Source of the DNA: Methanococcus maripaludis C5
Lineage (GTDB): Archaea; AGJL01; Methanococci; Methanococcales; Methanococcaceae
Direction of reading: 5' to 3'
DNA length: 64,000 bases
Assembly (NCBI RefSeq): GCF_000016125.1
Contig: NC_009135.1
Location: 806,001-870,000 of the forward strand
A program made the translations under genes and the position numbers. Positions 56,727-64,000 of the stretch are shown one piece after another (position 1 is the stretch's first letter; each line of letters starts with the position of its first letter). Under the pieces are notes generated by a model that saw only the letters and a program-made list of their open reading frames with translations, was not told the DNA's origin and did no database searches.

Positions 56727-58634
56727 TTGTCAGCTGAAGATATATTAAACGAGATAAAGGCGGCGGTTATAAACAAAGCCCCAGGAAATGCGGTTATTAC
56801 TGACGTCGAATTTGAAGGTTCAGAAGTAGTTATCTATGCAAAAAACCCAGAACTTTTTTCAAACAATCTTATCAAAGAATTTGCAAGAGATTTTAGAAAA
56901 AGACTTGCAATTAGACCGGATCCATCTGTTTTAGTCGAACCTGATATCGCGAAAGATAAAATTTTAAAAATAGTTCCAGAAGATGCTGAAATTACAAACT
57001 GTATTTTCGATGCAAACACAGGTGAAGTAATTATCGAATCTAAAAAACCTGGACTTGTAATTGGAAAAGAAGGCTCAACTCTTGAAGATATTAAAAAAGC
57101 AATTCAATGGGCCCCAAAACCAGTTAGAACCCCCCCAATTCCATCAGATACCATTAAAGCGATTAGAGCTACAATGTATCGAGAAAGAGCGGATGTAAAA
57201 GATATTTTAAGAAGAATTGGAAGAAGAATCCACAGAGACGTAAGACTTAGAGATGATTCATGGATTAGAACTTCATTTTTGGGTGGAAGTAGGGAAGTTG
57301 GAAGAACCTGTCTTTACCACCAGACTCCTGAAAGCAGGATTTTAGTTGATTGCGGTATTAACATTGCTGTTGATGATGAAAAAGCATTCCCACATTTTGA
57401 TGCACCGGAATTTTCAATCGAAGAAATAGATGCAGTTGTAGTAACTCACGCACACCTTGACCACTGTGGATTTATTCCAGGATTATTCAGATACGGTTAC
57501 GATGGGCCAGTTTACTGTACAAAACCTACAAGAGATTTAATGACCCTTTTACAGAAAGATTATGTAGACATTACTGAAAAAGAAGGTAAAAATGTTCCAT
57601 ATTCGTCAAAAGATATTAAAAACTGTATCAAACATACAATACCTCTTGATTACGGAGTTACTACAGACATTGCACCTGCAATCAAATTGACACTCCACAA
57701 TGCAGGGCACATTTTGGGTTCAGCAATTGCACACTGCCACGTTGGTGAAGGATTATATAACGTTGCATACACAGGAGACATTAAATTTGAAGCATCAAGA
57801 TTGTTAGAACCTGCAGTATGCCAGTTCCCACGACTTGAAACTTTGATTATTGAATCTACTTACGGAGGATACGATGACGTACTTCCAGAAAGAGATGAAA
57901 CAGAAAAAGAATTCCTAAGAGTAATTGCTGAAACCATTGCAAGAAAAGGAAAAGTAATAATTCCAGTATTCGGTATCGGAAGAGCTCAAGAATTGATGCT
58001 TGTTTTAGAAGAAGGATACAATCAGGGAATGTTTAATGCTCCAGTATATTTAGATGGGATGATCTGGGAAGCAACTGCAATACACACCGCATATCCAGAA
58101 TATCTCTCTAAAAATATGAGAAATAGAATTTTCCACGAAGGAGACAACCCATTCCTTTCAGAAGTATTTAAAAAAGTTAAAAATACAAACGATAGAAGAA
58201 ACATTATCGACAGTGACGAACCAAGTATTATTTTAACAACTTCTGGTATGCTTAGCGGTGGACCGAGTGTTGAATACTTTAAAAATCTCGCAGATAACGA
58301 GAAAAACGCAATTGTATTTGTAGGTTACCAATCCGAAGGAACATTGGGTAGAAAAATCCAGAAAGGATTTAAAGAAATCCCATTGATGGGTAAAAACGGA
58401 AGAAGTAAAGCGGTTAAAGTAAACCTGTCAGTCCATACATTGGAAGGATTTTCGGGCCACAGTGACAGAAAACAGCTCATAAAATACCTTAGAAAATTAA
58501 AACCGATCCCTGACCGCATATTAACAGTTCACGGGGAAGTTTCAAAATGTATCGACCTTGCAAGTACTGCATACAAATTATTTAAGAAAGAAACAAAAGC
58601 TCCAATGAATCTCGATTCAATAAGATTGAGATAA
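56727..58634 (+). CDS. aCPSF1/FttA, archaeal transcription termination ribonuclease
   Basis: This 635-residue protein has N-terminal KH domains (about 1-145, with GLVIGKEGSTLEDIK), a metallo-beta-lactamase domain with HxHxDH in VTHAHLDHCGFIPG, and a beta-CASP domain. NAGHILGSAIAH, STYGG and the C-terminal FSGHSDRK and VHGE motifs supply the other metal ligands. In Methanococcus this ribonuclease cleaves at U-tracts to end transcription. The start is a TTG (56727) with GGAGGGAC upstream. Confidence 0.95.
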   Translation: MSAEDILNEIKAAVINKAPGNAVITDVEFEGSEVVIYAKNPELFSNNLIKEFARDFRKRLAIRPDPSVLVEPDIAKDKILKIVPEDAEITNCIFDANTGEVIIESKKPGLVIGKEGSTLEDIKKAIQWAPKPVRTPPIPSDTIKAIRATMYRERADVKDILRRIGRRIHRDVRLRDDSWIRTSFLGGSREVGRTCLYHQTPESRILVDCGINIAVDDEKAFPHFDAPEFSIEEIDAVVVTHAHLDHCGFIPGLFRYGYDGPVYCTKPTRDLMTLLQKDYVDITEKEGKNVPYSSKDIKNCIKHTIPLDYGVTTDIAPAIKLTLHNAGHILGSAIAHCHVGEGLYNVAYTGDIKFEASRLLEPAVCQFPRLETLIIESTYGGYDDVLPERDETEKEFLRVIAETIARKGKVIIPVFGIGRAQELMLVLEEGYNQGMFNAPVYLDGMIWEATAIHTAYPEYLSKNMRNRIFHEGDNPFLSEVFKKVKNTNDRRNIIDSDEPSIILTTSGMLSGGPSVEYFKNLADNEKNAIVFVGYQSEGTLGRKIQKGFKEIPLMGKNGRSKAVKVNLSVHTLEGFSGHSDRKQLIKYLRKLKPIPDRILTVHGEVSKCIDLASTAYKLFKKETKAPMNLDSIRLR

Positions 58635-58640
58635 TTACTA

Positions 58641-58652
58641 TTTATTTTTTTT
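58641..58652 (+). terminator. T-rich tract after aCPSF1
   Basis: TTTATTTTTTTT lies 7 bases past the aCPSF1 stop, one of the longest T-runs in the window and a likely terminator for the termination-factor gene itself. Confidence 0.5.
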
Positions 58653-58715
58653 AATTTCGAATCATTGATATACCCCTTTTTCCAAAAAATTATATGGGAA
58701 TAAAGGGGTGGTATA

Positions 58716-59582
58716 ATGAACTATTTTAAAATATTCGCTATTTTTTTAGTTTTGATTATTCCTGCATCTGCAAGCAATGTCGTACTTGTAAGTGACACGG
58801 TTTCAGACTGTGCGAGTGCAAATATTATTCCAACGATTAACGATTCATATATTGTTATAAATACATCGTGGGGAGTTTATGATGACGATGTGCTTGATCA
58901 GATCCTAAATGAATACCCTCAAAACGTGATTATTGTTGGTGGAACTGTAGCAGTTCCTTCGGAATATGATACACAATTAGAAGAAACAGGAATAAATGTC
59001 GAAAGAATATATGGTATTGATAGATATCAAACAAATAAAAACGTAATTTTAAAATTTAAAGATCAGATCCAAAATAGAAATATATGGATAGTTTATGGGG
59101 ATGATGATAGGCCAGAATTTTGTAATACTGGACGAAATATCGTAATTTTATCAAATGGTACTGCATTATCTTTTGATGATGAGGATTTAGAAGATTTTGA
59201 GCCAGGAAGAGTTACAATTATGGAAAATCCATTATTTAATTCAAACAATGTAATGGCGTGACTTCAAAATCAAGGATTTTACGTAAGTACGCAATCAATG
59301 CCTCAAAGCGTGTTGAATAGAACCGTTTACAGAAAAATGGAACAGATACAACTCCAAATTGAAACTATGGAGCAGCTTGGAATAAACTGTACTCCACTTC
59401 GGAATGATTTAACTTCGATAAATAATTCAATAAGATACCAAAACCTAGAACAGGCCTATGCTGGAGAAATAGTTCTTGAGAGAAATATCTTAAGTTACAA
59501 ACACCAAAACCGTCAGGCTTACTGGAATGGACCTAAACTCAAATATAATCCTAAAAATAATAGTCCTAACTATAACAATTAA
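58716..59582 (+). pseudogene. CWB2-like exported protein interrupted by in-frame TGA
   Basis: The reading frame continues across a TGA at 59259-59261 without a shift. The first part (181 residues) has a signal peptide (FAIFLVLIIPASA) and a cell-wall-binding repeat 2-like core: VVLVSDT, NVIIVGGTVAVPSEYD and INVERIYGIDRYQTN. After the TGA the frame resumes LQNQGFYVSTQSMPQSVLN and runs to 59582 with a helical C-terminal part. The neighbour at 59648 shows the same structure uninterrupted and has Arg (AGA) where the TGA falls. The simplest reading is a nonsense mutation of an Arg codon. Methanococcus does use TGA for selenocysteine, but no Cys occurs at this position in the paralogue and no SECIS-like stem is seen downstream. 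GGGGTGGT precedes the ATG. Confidence 0.75.
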
Positions 59583-59647
59583 ATAATTTAATATATAATA
59601 AACAATAATACTTTTTTATTGCCTTTAAAACTTTTAGAGGGATTATT

Positions 59648-60586
59648 ATGGACATTTTTAAGAAATTAGCACTATTAATGATCGTATTAATGCCAGTTTC
59701 ATTTGCAAGCGACGTTATATTGGTTAGCGACAATTTTGCAGATAAACTTGTAGCTCAAACTATTGCCGATGAACTCGATGGATTCGTACTTATTGAGTCA
59801 CCATGGGGAAATTTCAGCAATGATACATTAAATGAAATATTAAATCAAACTCCCAAAAATGTAGTAATAATTGGTGGGCTGGTAGCAGTTCCTGAAAATT
59901 ATACCGATGCACTAGAAAATGAAAATATTACTGTTGAAAGAATCAACGGTTCCGATAGATATGAAACAAACAACTTAACAATAAACCGGTTTAAAGACCT
60001 ATTTGTTAACAAAACAATTTTAATCGTTTATACTGAAGGCGAAAACGACACATATGGAAATATCACAAACGTAACCTTCGTATTAACCGATGGTGAAAAC
60101 ATATCAGTTAGTGAAGAAGATATGCAAAAAATGTCTGACAACATTACTGTTTTAGAAGATGCTGCATACAACTACAGCGGACTTTTAAAAAGACTTCAAA
60201 ACCATGGATTCCAAGTAAGTACTGCTTCGATGCCTGGAAATGTTTTAAAAGCAAAAATCGAAAGAAGAATGAATACTATTCAGACGACGCTTCAAGCGTT
60301 AGAACAGAATGGAATCAATATCTCAGAAATTGATACAAAATATGGTGCATTGAATGAAGCATACAATGGCGGAAATTACAATTATGCATACGCTCTTGCA
60401 ATCCAATTGGAAGACGATTTAAAAGCTAAACAGTACAAAACTACAGGCAATACAAAAATCGAAAAAACCGTTAAAGTGAAAACAAATAACGTTAAACCTT
60501 CGAATGATGATTCTGATGACGACGAAGAAGAAATAGAATATGAAAATGAAACTGAAGAAGATGATATCAACGAAACTTCAGAATAA
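59648..60586 (+). CDS. CWB2-like exported surface protein
   Basis: This 312-residue protein is a paralogue of the preceding interrupted gene. It has a signal peptide (LALLMIVLMPVSFA), then VILVSDNFADKLVAQTI, KNVVIIGGLVAVPENY and VERINGSDRYETN, which is the cell-wall-binding repeat 2 pattern, and a helical segment near residues 205-265. The C-terminal 40 residues are very acidic (Asp/Glu-rich), with no membrane anchor seen. Several N-x-S/T sequons suggest surface exposure and N-glycosylation. GAGGGATT precedes the ATG. Probable cell-envelope protein; exact role unknown. Confidence 0.72.
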   Translation: MDIFKKLALLMIVLMPVSFASDVILVSDNFADKLVAQTIADELDGFVLIESPWGNFSNDTLNEILNQTPKNVVIIGGLVAVPENYTDALENENITVERINGSDRYETNNLTINRFKDLFVNKTILIVYTEGENDTYGNITNVTFVLTDGENISVSEEDMQKMSDNITVLEDAAYNYSGLLKRLQNHGFQVSTASMPGNVLKAKIERRMNTIQTTLQALEQNGINISEIDTKYGALNEAYNGGNYNYAYALAIQLEDDLKAKQYKTTGNTKIEKTVKVKTNNVKPSNDDSDDDEEEIEYENETEEDDINETSE

Positions 60587-60669
60587 CGTTTGTGAAAAAT
60601 AATAATCAAATTTACTTTTTTCAGTTACTTTTTTTAAATCCGTTTCACAATATTATACACATTGGTGAA

Positions 60670-61221
60670 ATGATGAAAATGCAAATTTTAGTTCTAAGTT
60701 TATTATTCATTTCAATTTTAACGGTTTATGCATGGGACGACTGCCCATTTGGAGTTACGGATTCATCTTGTGAGTTTCCAGGGGCATGTGGAAGATACAT
60801 AGATACAAATAATAATCAGATATGTGACCATTCTGAACCGGCACCCGAAAATCTAAAAGAAACAGTTTCAAATTCTGAAAATATAAGCTATGATGAGCTA
60901 GTTGAAACTTATGTTTCAATGTCTGGAAAAGAATTAAAAACATATACTATTAAAGAAATTTGCGATTATTATGGCATATCTACTGAATCTTTGAAAAATA
61001 AACTTAATATTGATGTAGACGACAGCATTACAATTGATCAAGTCCGTTCAACCTATGGTTTCGCAGTTATAGACATAAAATACGCAATATATGACTGCAT
61101 GGTTGAAGAAGGCATCGTAAATACCACTACAGAATATACCATTTCAGAAGGAAACAAGTCATTTTCAGAGAAAATAATTGATTTTTTATTTACCTGGATT
61201 GATTTGAGAAGTTTTTGGTGA
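60670..61221 (+). CDS. Exported Cys-motif protein paired with a NapH-like ferredoxin
   Basis: This protein of about 184 residues has an N-terminal signal/anchor (ILVLSLLFISILTVYA). Next come a motif with CPFGVTDSSCEFPGACGRY and a D-x-N-x-N-x-x-CDHSEP stretch, which has calcium-loop-like acidic residues. The C-terminal half contains IKEICDYYGISTESLKNKL, a motif I associate with membrane ferredoxin-type proteins. ATG 60670 (or 60673) is preferred because GGTGA precedes it; the long frame from 60592 has none. Its stop is five bases from the next gene, so they form an operon and likely one electron-transfer unit. Confidence 0.65.
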   Translation: MMKMQILVLSLLFISILTVYAWDDCPFGVTDSSCEFPGACGRYIDTNNNQICDHSEPAPENLKETVSNSENISYDELVETYVSMSGKELKTYTIKEICDYYGISTESLKNKLNIDVDDSITIDQVRSTYGFAVIDIKYAIYDCMVEEGIVNTTTEYTISEGNKSFSEKIIDFLFTWIDLRSFW

Positions 61222-61226
61222 ATTAA

Positions 61227-61928
61227 ATGAAAATTAGTTTCCAATTAATAAGAAATCTGATTAAAACATCCTTTTTAGGATTTTTTTTAGCAACTAATAA
61301 TTTTTGTCTCTGTATTGTAGGTTATGTTCAAAAATTCCTCTTAAAAATTAATTTAAACGAAATTACACCACAACTGATCGTAATTCCTGCAATTGCAGTT
61401 GTATTTGGAAGATTATTCTGCGGATTTATATGCCCCTTTGGAATAATCTTTGAATGGACATACAAACTAAGAATGAAAATAAATAACTCAAAAATACTCC
61501 CAAAAGTAAATCCAAAAATCCATGAAAAATTGATTTATTTAAAATATATTCTCTTGATAATTGGACTTTATTTAACTTTCAAATATGGATCTTACGTTAT
61601 TTGCACAGTATGTCCAATAGGATCATTTGTTGGACTAAGTGGGACAGTGATTTCATTTATATTGCTTGGATTATTATTAATTGGTGGATATTTTATACCG
61701 ATGTTTTTTTGTAGGTATTTCTGCCCGATTGGAGCATTTCTTGGAATTTTTTCAGCAAAACCGGTTTTTAAAATAAAATCCAATGATAAATGCAATAAAT
61801 GCAGGCTTTGTGAGATGAAATGTCCAATGCAAATTGATATACTTGATAATATGGATGAAAAAGAATGTATCAGATGTTTCCAGTGCGTAACAGCTTGTAA
61901 AAAAGGCGGATTAAACTACGGAAAATAA
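61227..61928 (+). CDS. NapH/NosR-like membrane ferredoxin
   Basis: This 233-residue protein has about five membrane segments, two membrane-edge CxxxCP motifs (CGFICPFGI and CRYFCPIGAF, with a further CTVCPIGSF), and a C-terminal 2[4Fe-4S] ferredoxin domain (CNKCRLCEMKCP and CIRCFQCVTACK). Such proteins pass electrons across or along the membrane in NapGH, NosR and related systems. It is downstream of the exported Cys-motif protein. The electron donor and acceptor are unknown. Confidence 0.85.
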   Translation: MKISFQLIRNLIKTSFLGFFLATNNFCLCIVGYVQKFLLKINLNEITPQLIVIPAIAVVFGRLFCGFICPFGIIFEWTYKLRMKINNSKILPKVNPKIHEKLIYLKYILLIIGLYLTFKYGSYVICTVCPIGSFVGLSGTVISFILLGLLLIGGYFIPMFFCRYFCPIGAFLGIFSAKPVFKIKSNDKCNKCRLCEMKCPMQIDILDNMDEKECIRCFQCVTACKKGGLNYGK

Positions 61929-61949
61929 TTTTTACATATTATTTTTTTT
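61929..61949 (+). terminator. T-rich tract after the NapH-like gene
   Basis: TTTTTACATATTATTTTTTTT directly follows the stop and lies before the convergent permease gene, consistent with U-tract termination. Confidence 0.4.
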
Positions 61950-61995
61950 AATTTCAAAATAAAAAAATAGAAAAAAGATTTACGATTTTTTTAAT

Positions 61996-63297
61996 TTATC
62001 CAATGTATACAAATCTTGCTGCAAAGACGATTGCAAGTAAATACACGATTGGGTGTACTTCTTTTCCACGTCCCGCAATTAATTTAATTAATGGGTAGAA
62101 AATAAACCCTAGTTGAAGTCCTGTTGCAATACTGTACGTTAATGGGATCGTAATCAATGCAATAAATGCAGGAACTGATTCTGTAATATCATCTAAATCA
62201 ATTCTTTTTATTGCAGAAATCATTAAAGCTCCAACAATCACCAGTGCAGGTGCTGTCGCGTATGCCGGAATTGATGCAACAAATGGTGAGAAGAATATCG
62301 AAAGCACAAACAGTGCAGCCACCACAACTGAAACAAATCCTGTTCTTCCCCCAAGTCCGATACCTGAAGCTGATTCAATGTAGCTTGTAACTGTCGAAGT
62401 ACCTAAAGCTGCCCCAACAGCAGTTGCAACTGAATCGGACATTAATGCTTTTTCTGCTTTTGGCAGTTTTCCATCTTTCATGTATCCTGCCTGTGAACTC
62501 AGTGCACTTAATGTTCCAAGTGTATCAAATAAATCCACAAAAAAGAATGCCAAAATTATGTTTATAAGACCAAAGTTAAGAGCCCCCATAACATCCATTT
62601 GCATCAGAGTTGGTGCTAAGGAAGGAGGCATTGAAACTAAACCTGCAGGAAGTGCTGAAACACCAAGTCCCATACCGATTACTGCTGTTAAGATAATGCC
62701 CCAGAGAATTGCACCTGTTACTTTTCTGGCCATCATTGCAGCAGTTGCAAATAAACCAAAGAGTGCCAAAAATGTTGCAGGTGAAAGCACGTTTCCAAGG
62801 CCCACCAATGTAGATTCATTTGCAACAATAACTCCTGCGGATTTTAAACCAATAAATGCAATAAATAACCCGATACCAACTGCAGTACCGTATTTTAAAG
62901 AATCAGGTATTGCATCAAATATCCAGGTTCTAATTTTGGTTAATGTTAACAAAATAAATAAAATACCAGAAATAAAAACAGCGCCAAGAGCAGTTTGCCA
63001 GCTTAGGCCCATGCCCATAACCACCCCAAATGTAAAGAATGCGTTTAAACCCATTCCCGGTGCAAGTGCAAACGGATATTTAGCATAAACACCCATTATA
63101 AAAGTACCAAGTGCAGCGGAGATACATGTTGCAACCATAACTGCCCCAAAGTCCATTCCCGCTAGACTCAAGATCGACGGATTTACAAATATAATGTACG
63201 CCAGGGTCATAAAAGTTGTAACTCCAGCCATGGTCTCTACTTTGAAGTTTGTGTTATGTTCTTCAAACCCAAAGTACCTAGCCAAAAAATTTGCCAT
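61996..63297 (-). CDS. NCS2 nucleobase permease, AzgA-like
   Basis: This 433-residue permease begins MANFLARYFGFEEHNTNFK and has about 13 membrane segments. AGVTTFMTLAYIIFVNPSIL, APGMGLNAFFTFGV and FVDLFDTLGTL are typical of the AzgA branch, which imports adenine, guanine or hypoxanthine with protons. GGGGTGAAG precedes the ATG. It is divergent from sepS, with a 94-base gap containing TATA-like elements for each. Confidence 0.9.
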   Translation of the reverse strand: MANFLARYFGFEEHNTNFKVETMAGVTTFMTLAYIIFVNPSILSLAGMDFGAVMVATCISAALGTFIMGVYAKYPFALAPGMGLNAFFTFGVVMGMGLSWQTALGAVFISGILFILLTLTKIRTWIFDAIPDSLKYGTAVGIGLFIAFIGLKSAGVIVANESTLVGLGNVLSPATFLALFGLFATAAMMARKVTGAILWGIILTAVIGMGLGVSALPAGLVSMPPSLAPTLMQMDVMGALNFGLINIILAFFFVDLFDTLGTLSALSSQAGYMKDGKLPKAEKALMSDSVATAVGAALGTSTVTSYIESASGIGLGGRTGFVSVVVAALFVLSIFFSPFVASIPAYATAPALVIVGALMISAIKRIDLDDITESVPAFIALITIPLTYSIATGLQLGFIFYPLIKLIAGRGKEVHPIVYLLAIVFAARFVYIG

Positions 63298-63391
63298 AAC
63301 TTCACCCCAATTTATTAATATATAATATAAGCAACTATAATGATATAAAGATTACATTTTAATCATATAATTTAGAAATTTAGTGATAATG

Positions 63392-64000
63392 ATGTTTAAG
63401 AGAGAAGAAATCATTGAAATGGCCAATAAGGACTTTGAAAAGGCATGGATCGAAACTAAAGACCTTATAAAAGCTAAAAAGGTAAACGAAAGTTACCCAA
63501 GAATAAAACCAGCTTTTGGAAAAACACATCCTGTAAATGACACTATTGAAAATTTAAGACAGGCATATCTTAGGATGGGTTTTGAAGAATACATAAATCC
63601 CGTAATTGTAGATGAAAGAGATATTTATAAACAGTTCGGCCCTGAAGCAATGGCAGTTTTAGATAGATGCTTTTATTTAGCAGGCCTTCCAAGACCTGAC
63701 GTTGGTTTGAGCGATGAAAAAATTTCCCAAATTGAAAAACTTGGAATTAAAGTTTCTGAACACAAAGAAAGTTTACAGAAAATACTTCACGGATACAAAA
63801 AAGGAACTCTTGATGGTGACGATTTGGTTTTAGAAATTTCAAATGCACTTGAAATTTCAAGCGAGATGGGTTTAAAAATTTTAGAAGAAGTTTTCCCAGA
63901 ATTTAAGGATTTGACCGCAGTTTCTTCAAAATTAACTTTGAGAAGCCATATGACTTCAGGATGGTTCCTTACTGTTTCAGACCTCATGAACAAAAAACCC
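63392..64000 (+). CDS. sepS: O-phosphoserine--tRNA(Cys) ligase, N-terminal part
   Basis: The gene runs off the window end, and 203 residues are visible. MFKREEIIEMANKDFEKAW, AFGKTHPVNDTIENLRQAY, EEYINPVIVDERDIYKQFGP and TLRSHMTSGWF (the class II catalytic region) identify SepRS, which charges tRNA-Cys with phosphoserine in methanogens; SepCysS then converts it to Cys-tRNA. ATG 63392 gives the family start, with GTGAT upstream; an adjacent ATG at 63389 would add one residue. A TATA-like ATGATATAAAG is at about 63339-63349. Confidence 0.95.
   Translation, partial: MFKREEIIEMANKDFEKAWIETKDLIKAKKVNESYPRIKPAFGKTHPVNDTIENLRQAYLRMGFEEYINPVIVDERDIYKQFGPEAMAVLDRCFYLAGLPRPDVGLSDEKISQIEKLGIKVSEHKESLQKILHGYKKGTLDGDDLVLEISNALEISSEMGLKILEEVFPEFKDLTAVSSKLTLRSHMTSGWFLTVSDLMNKKP

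Noticed and set aside
59583-59647. SECIS element after the TGA-interrupted gene
   Set aside because: The 65 bases are almost pure A/T without the GC-rich stem expected for an archaeal SECIS.
62480-63088. 202-residue plus-strand open frame opposite the AzgA-like gene
   Set aside because: Pro/Ala/Ile-rich antisense of membrane helices, with no start signals; the minus-strand permease has full family motifs.
1-64000. CRISPR arrays, insertion sequences and rRNA genes
   Set aside because: No regularly spaced repeats, transposase-like proteins or rRNA-like GC-rich conserved segments were seen while reading both strands.

Overview
The window is AT-rich archaeal DNA from a hydrogenotrophic methanogen of the Methanococcus type, most like M. 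maripaludis. The evidence is the gene content: sepS (phosphoseryl-tRNA synthetase, Cys-tRNA pathway), mfnB (methanofuran synthesis), aCPSF1/FttA, archaeal proteasome beta subunit, a class III (EppA-type) prepilin, wecB/wecC, an NBP35-type Fe-S ATPase, a DUF1890 methanogen protein and archaeal LeuRS/ProRS. Strong GGTGA/GGAGG ribosome binding sites, several TTG/GTG starts and AT-rich TATA boxes fit the same group. No rRNA, CRISPR array or intact insertion sequence was seen; one tRNA was found. The strain cannot be fixed from the sequence alone.

Layout. About 0.8-11 kb looks accessory. It holds a one-carbon/corrinoid cluster: a double-cubane-cluster (2-hydroxyacyl-CoA dehydratase-like) protein, an MFS carrier, three UroD-family (MtaA-type) proteins, a corrinoid-binding protein and a RACo/RamA-type ASKHA reactivation protein. 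A frameshifted MFS gene follows, then a chemoreceptor (11.4-13.6 kb). Methanococci are classically restricted to H2/CO2 and formate, so a complete-looking methyl-transfer set with no MtaB, MttB or pyrrolysine-type substrate methyltransferase is the most interesting item here. 14-18 kb has a degenerate SelB-like factor, NadX, a PRC-barrel protein and an apparently orphan Dam-type DNA methyltransferase. 18-28 kb is a MATE exporter followed by a compact bacterial-type repair block, xseA-xseB and uvrA-uvrC-uvrB. 28-35 kb contains small unknowns, a DNA-binding protein and an iorA-iorB-paaK-ACT operon for aryl-acid assimilation into aromatic amino acids.

35-45 kb carries a lone solute-binding lipoprotein, a P-type ATPase/corA pair, a prepilin-like protein, tRNA-Arg(GCG), mfnB, a Na+/H+ antiporter and wecC-wecB. 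The wec genes supply UDP-ManNAc(A), a precursor of N-glycans. 45-58 kb is core: NBP35, an MnmC-like methyltransferase, a glutamate ligase (probably MptN), DUF1890, padR-MATE, leuS, proS, psmB and aCPSF1. 58-61 kb has two tandem exported CWB2-like proteins, the first interrupted by an in-frame TGA, and an exported protein paired with a NapH-like membrane ferredoxin. The window ends with an AzgA-type nucleobase permease and the start of sepS, divergently arranged.

Themes: coding starts were moved to the codon served by the best Shine-Dalgarno site where the longest frame was clearly over-extended. Two genes carry single lesions (frameshift at about 10,335; TGA at 59,259), which may be real or sequence errors. 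AAACTA half-sites recur near the double-cubane gene, in the corrinoid operon promoter and upstream of the chemoreceptor, and may mark a small regulon.
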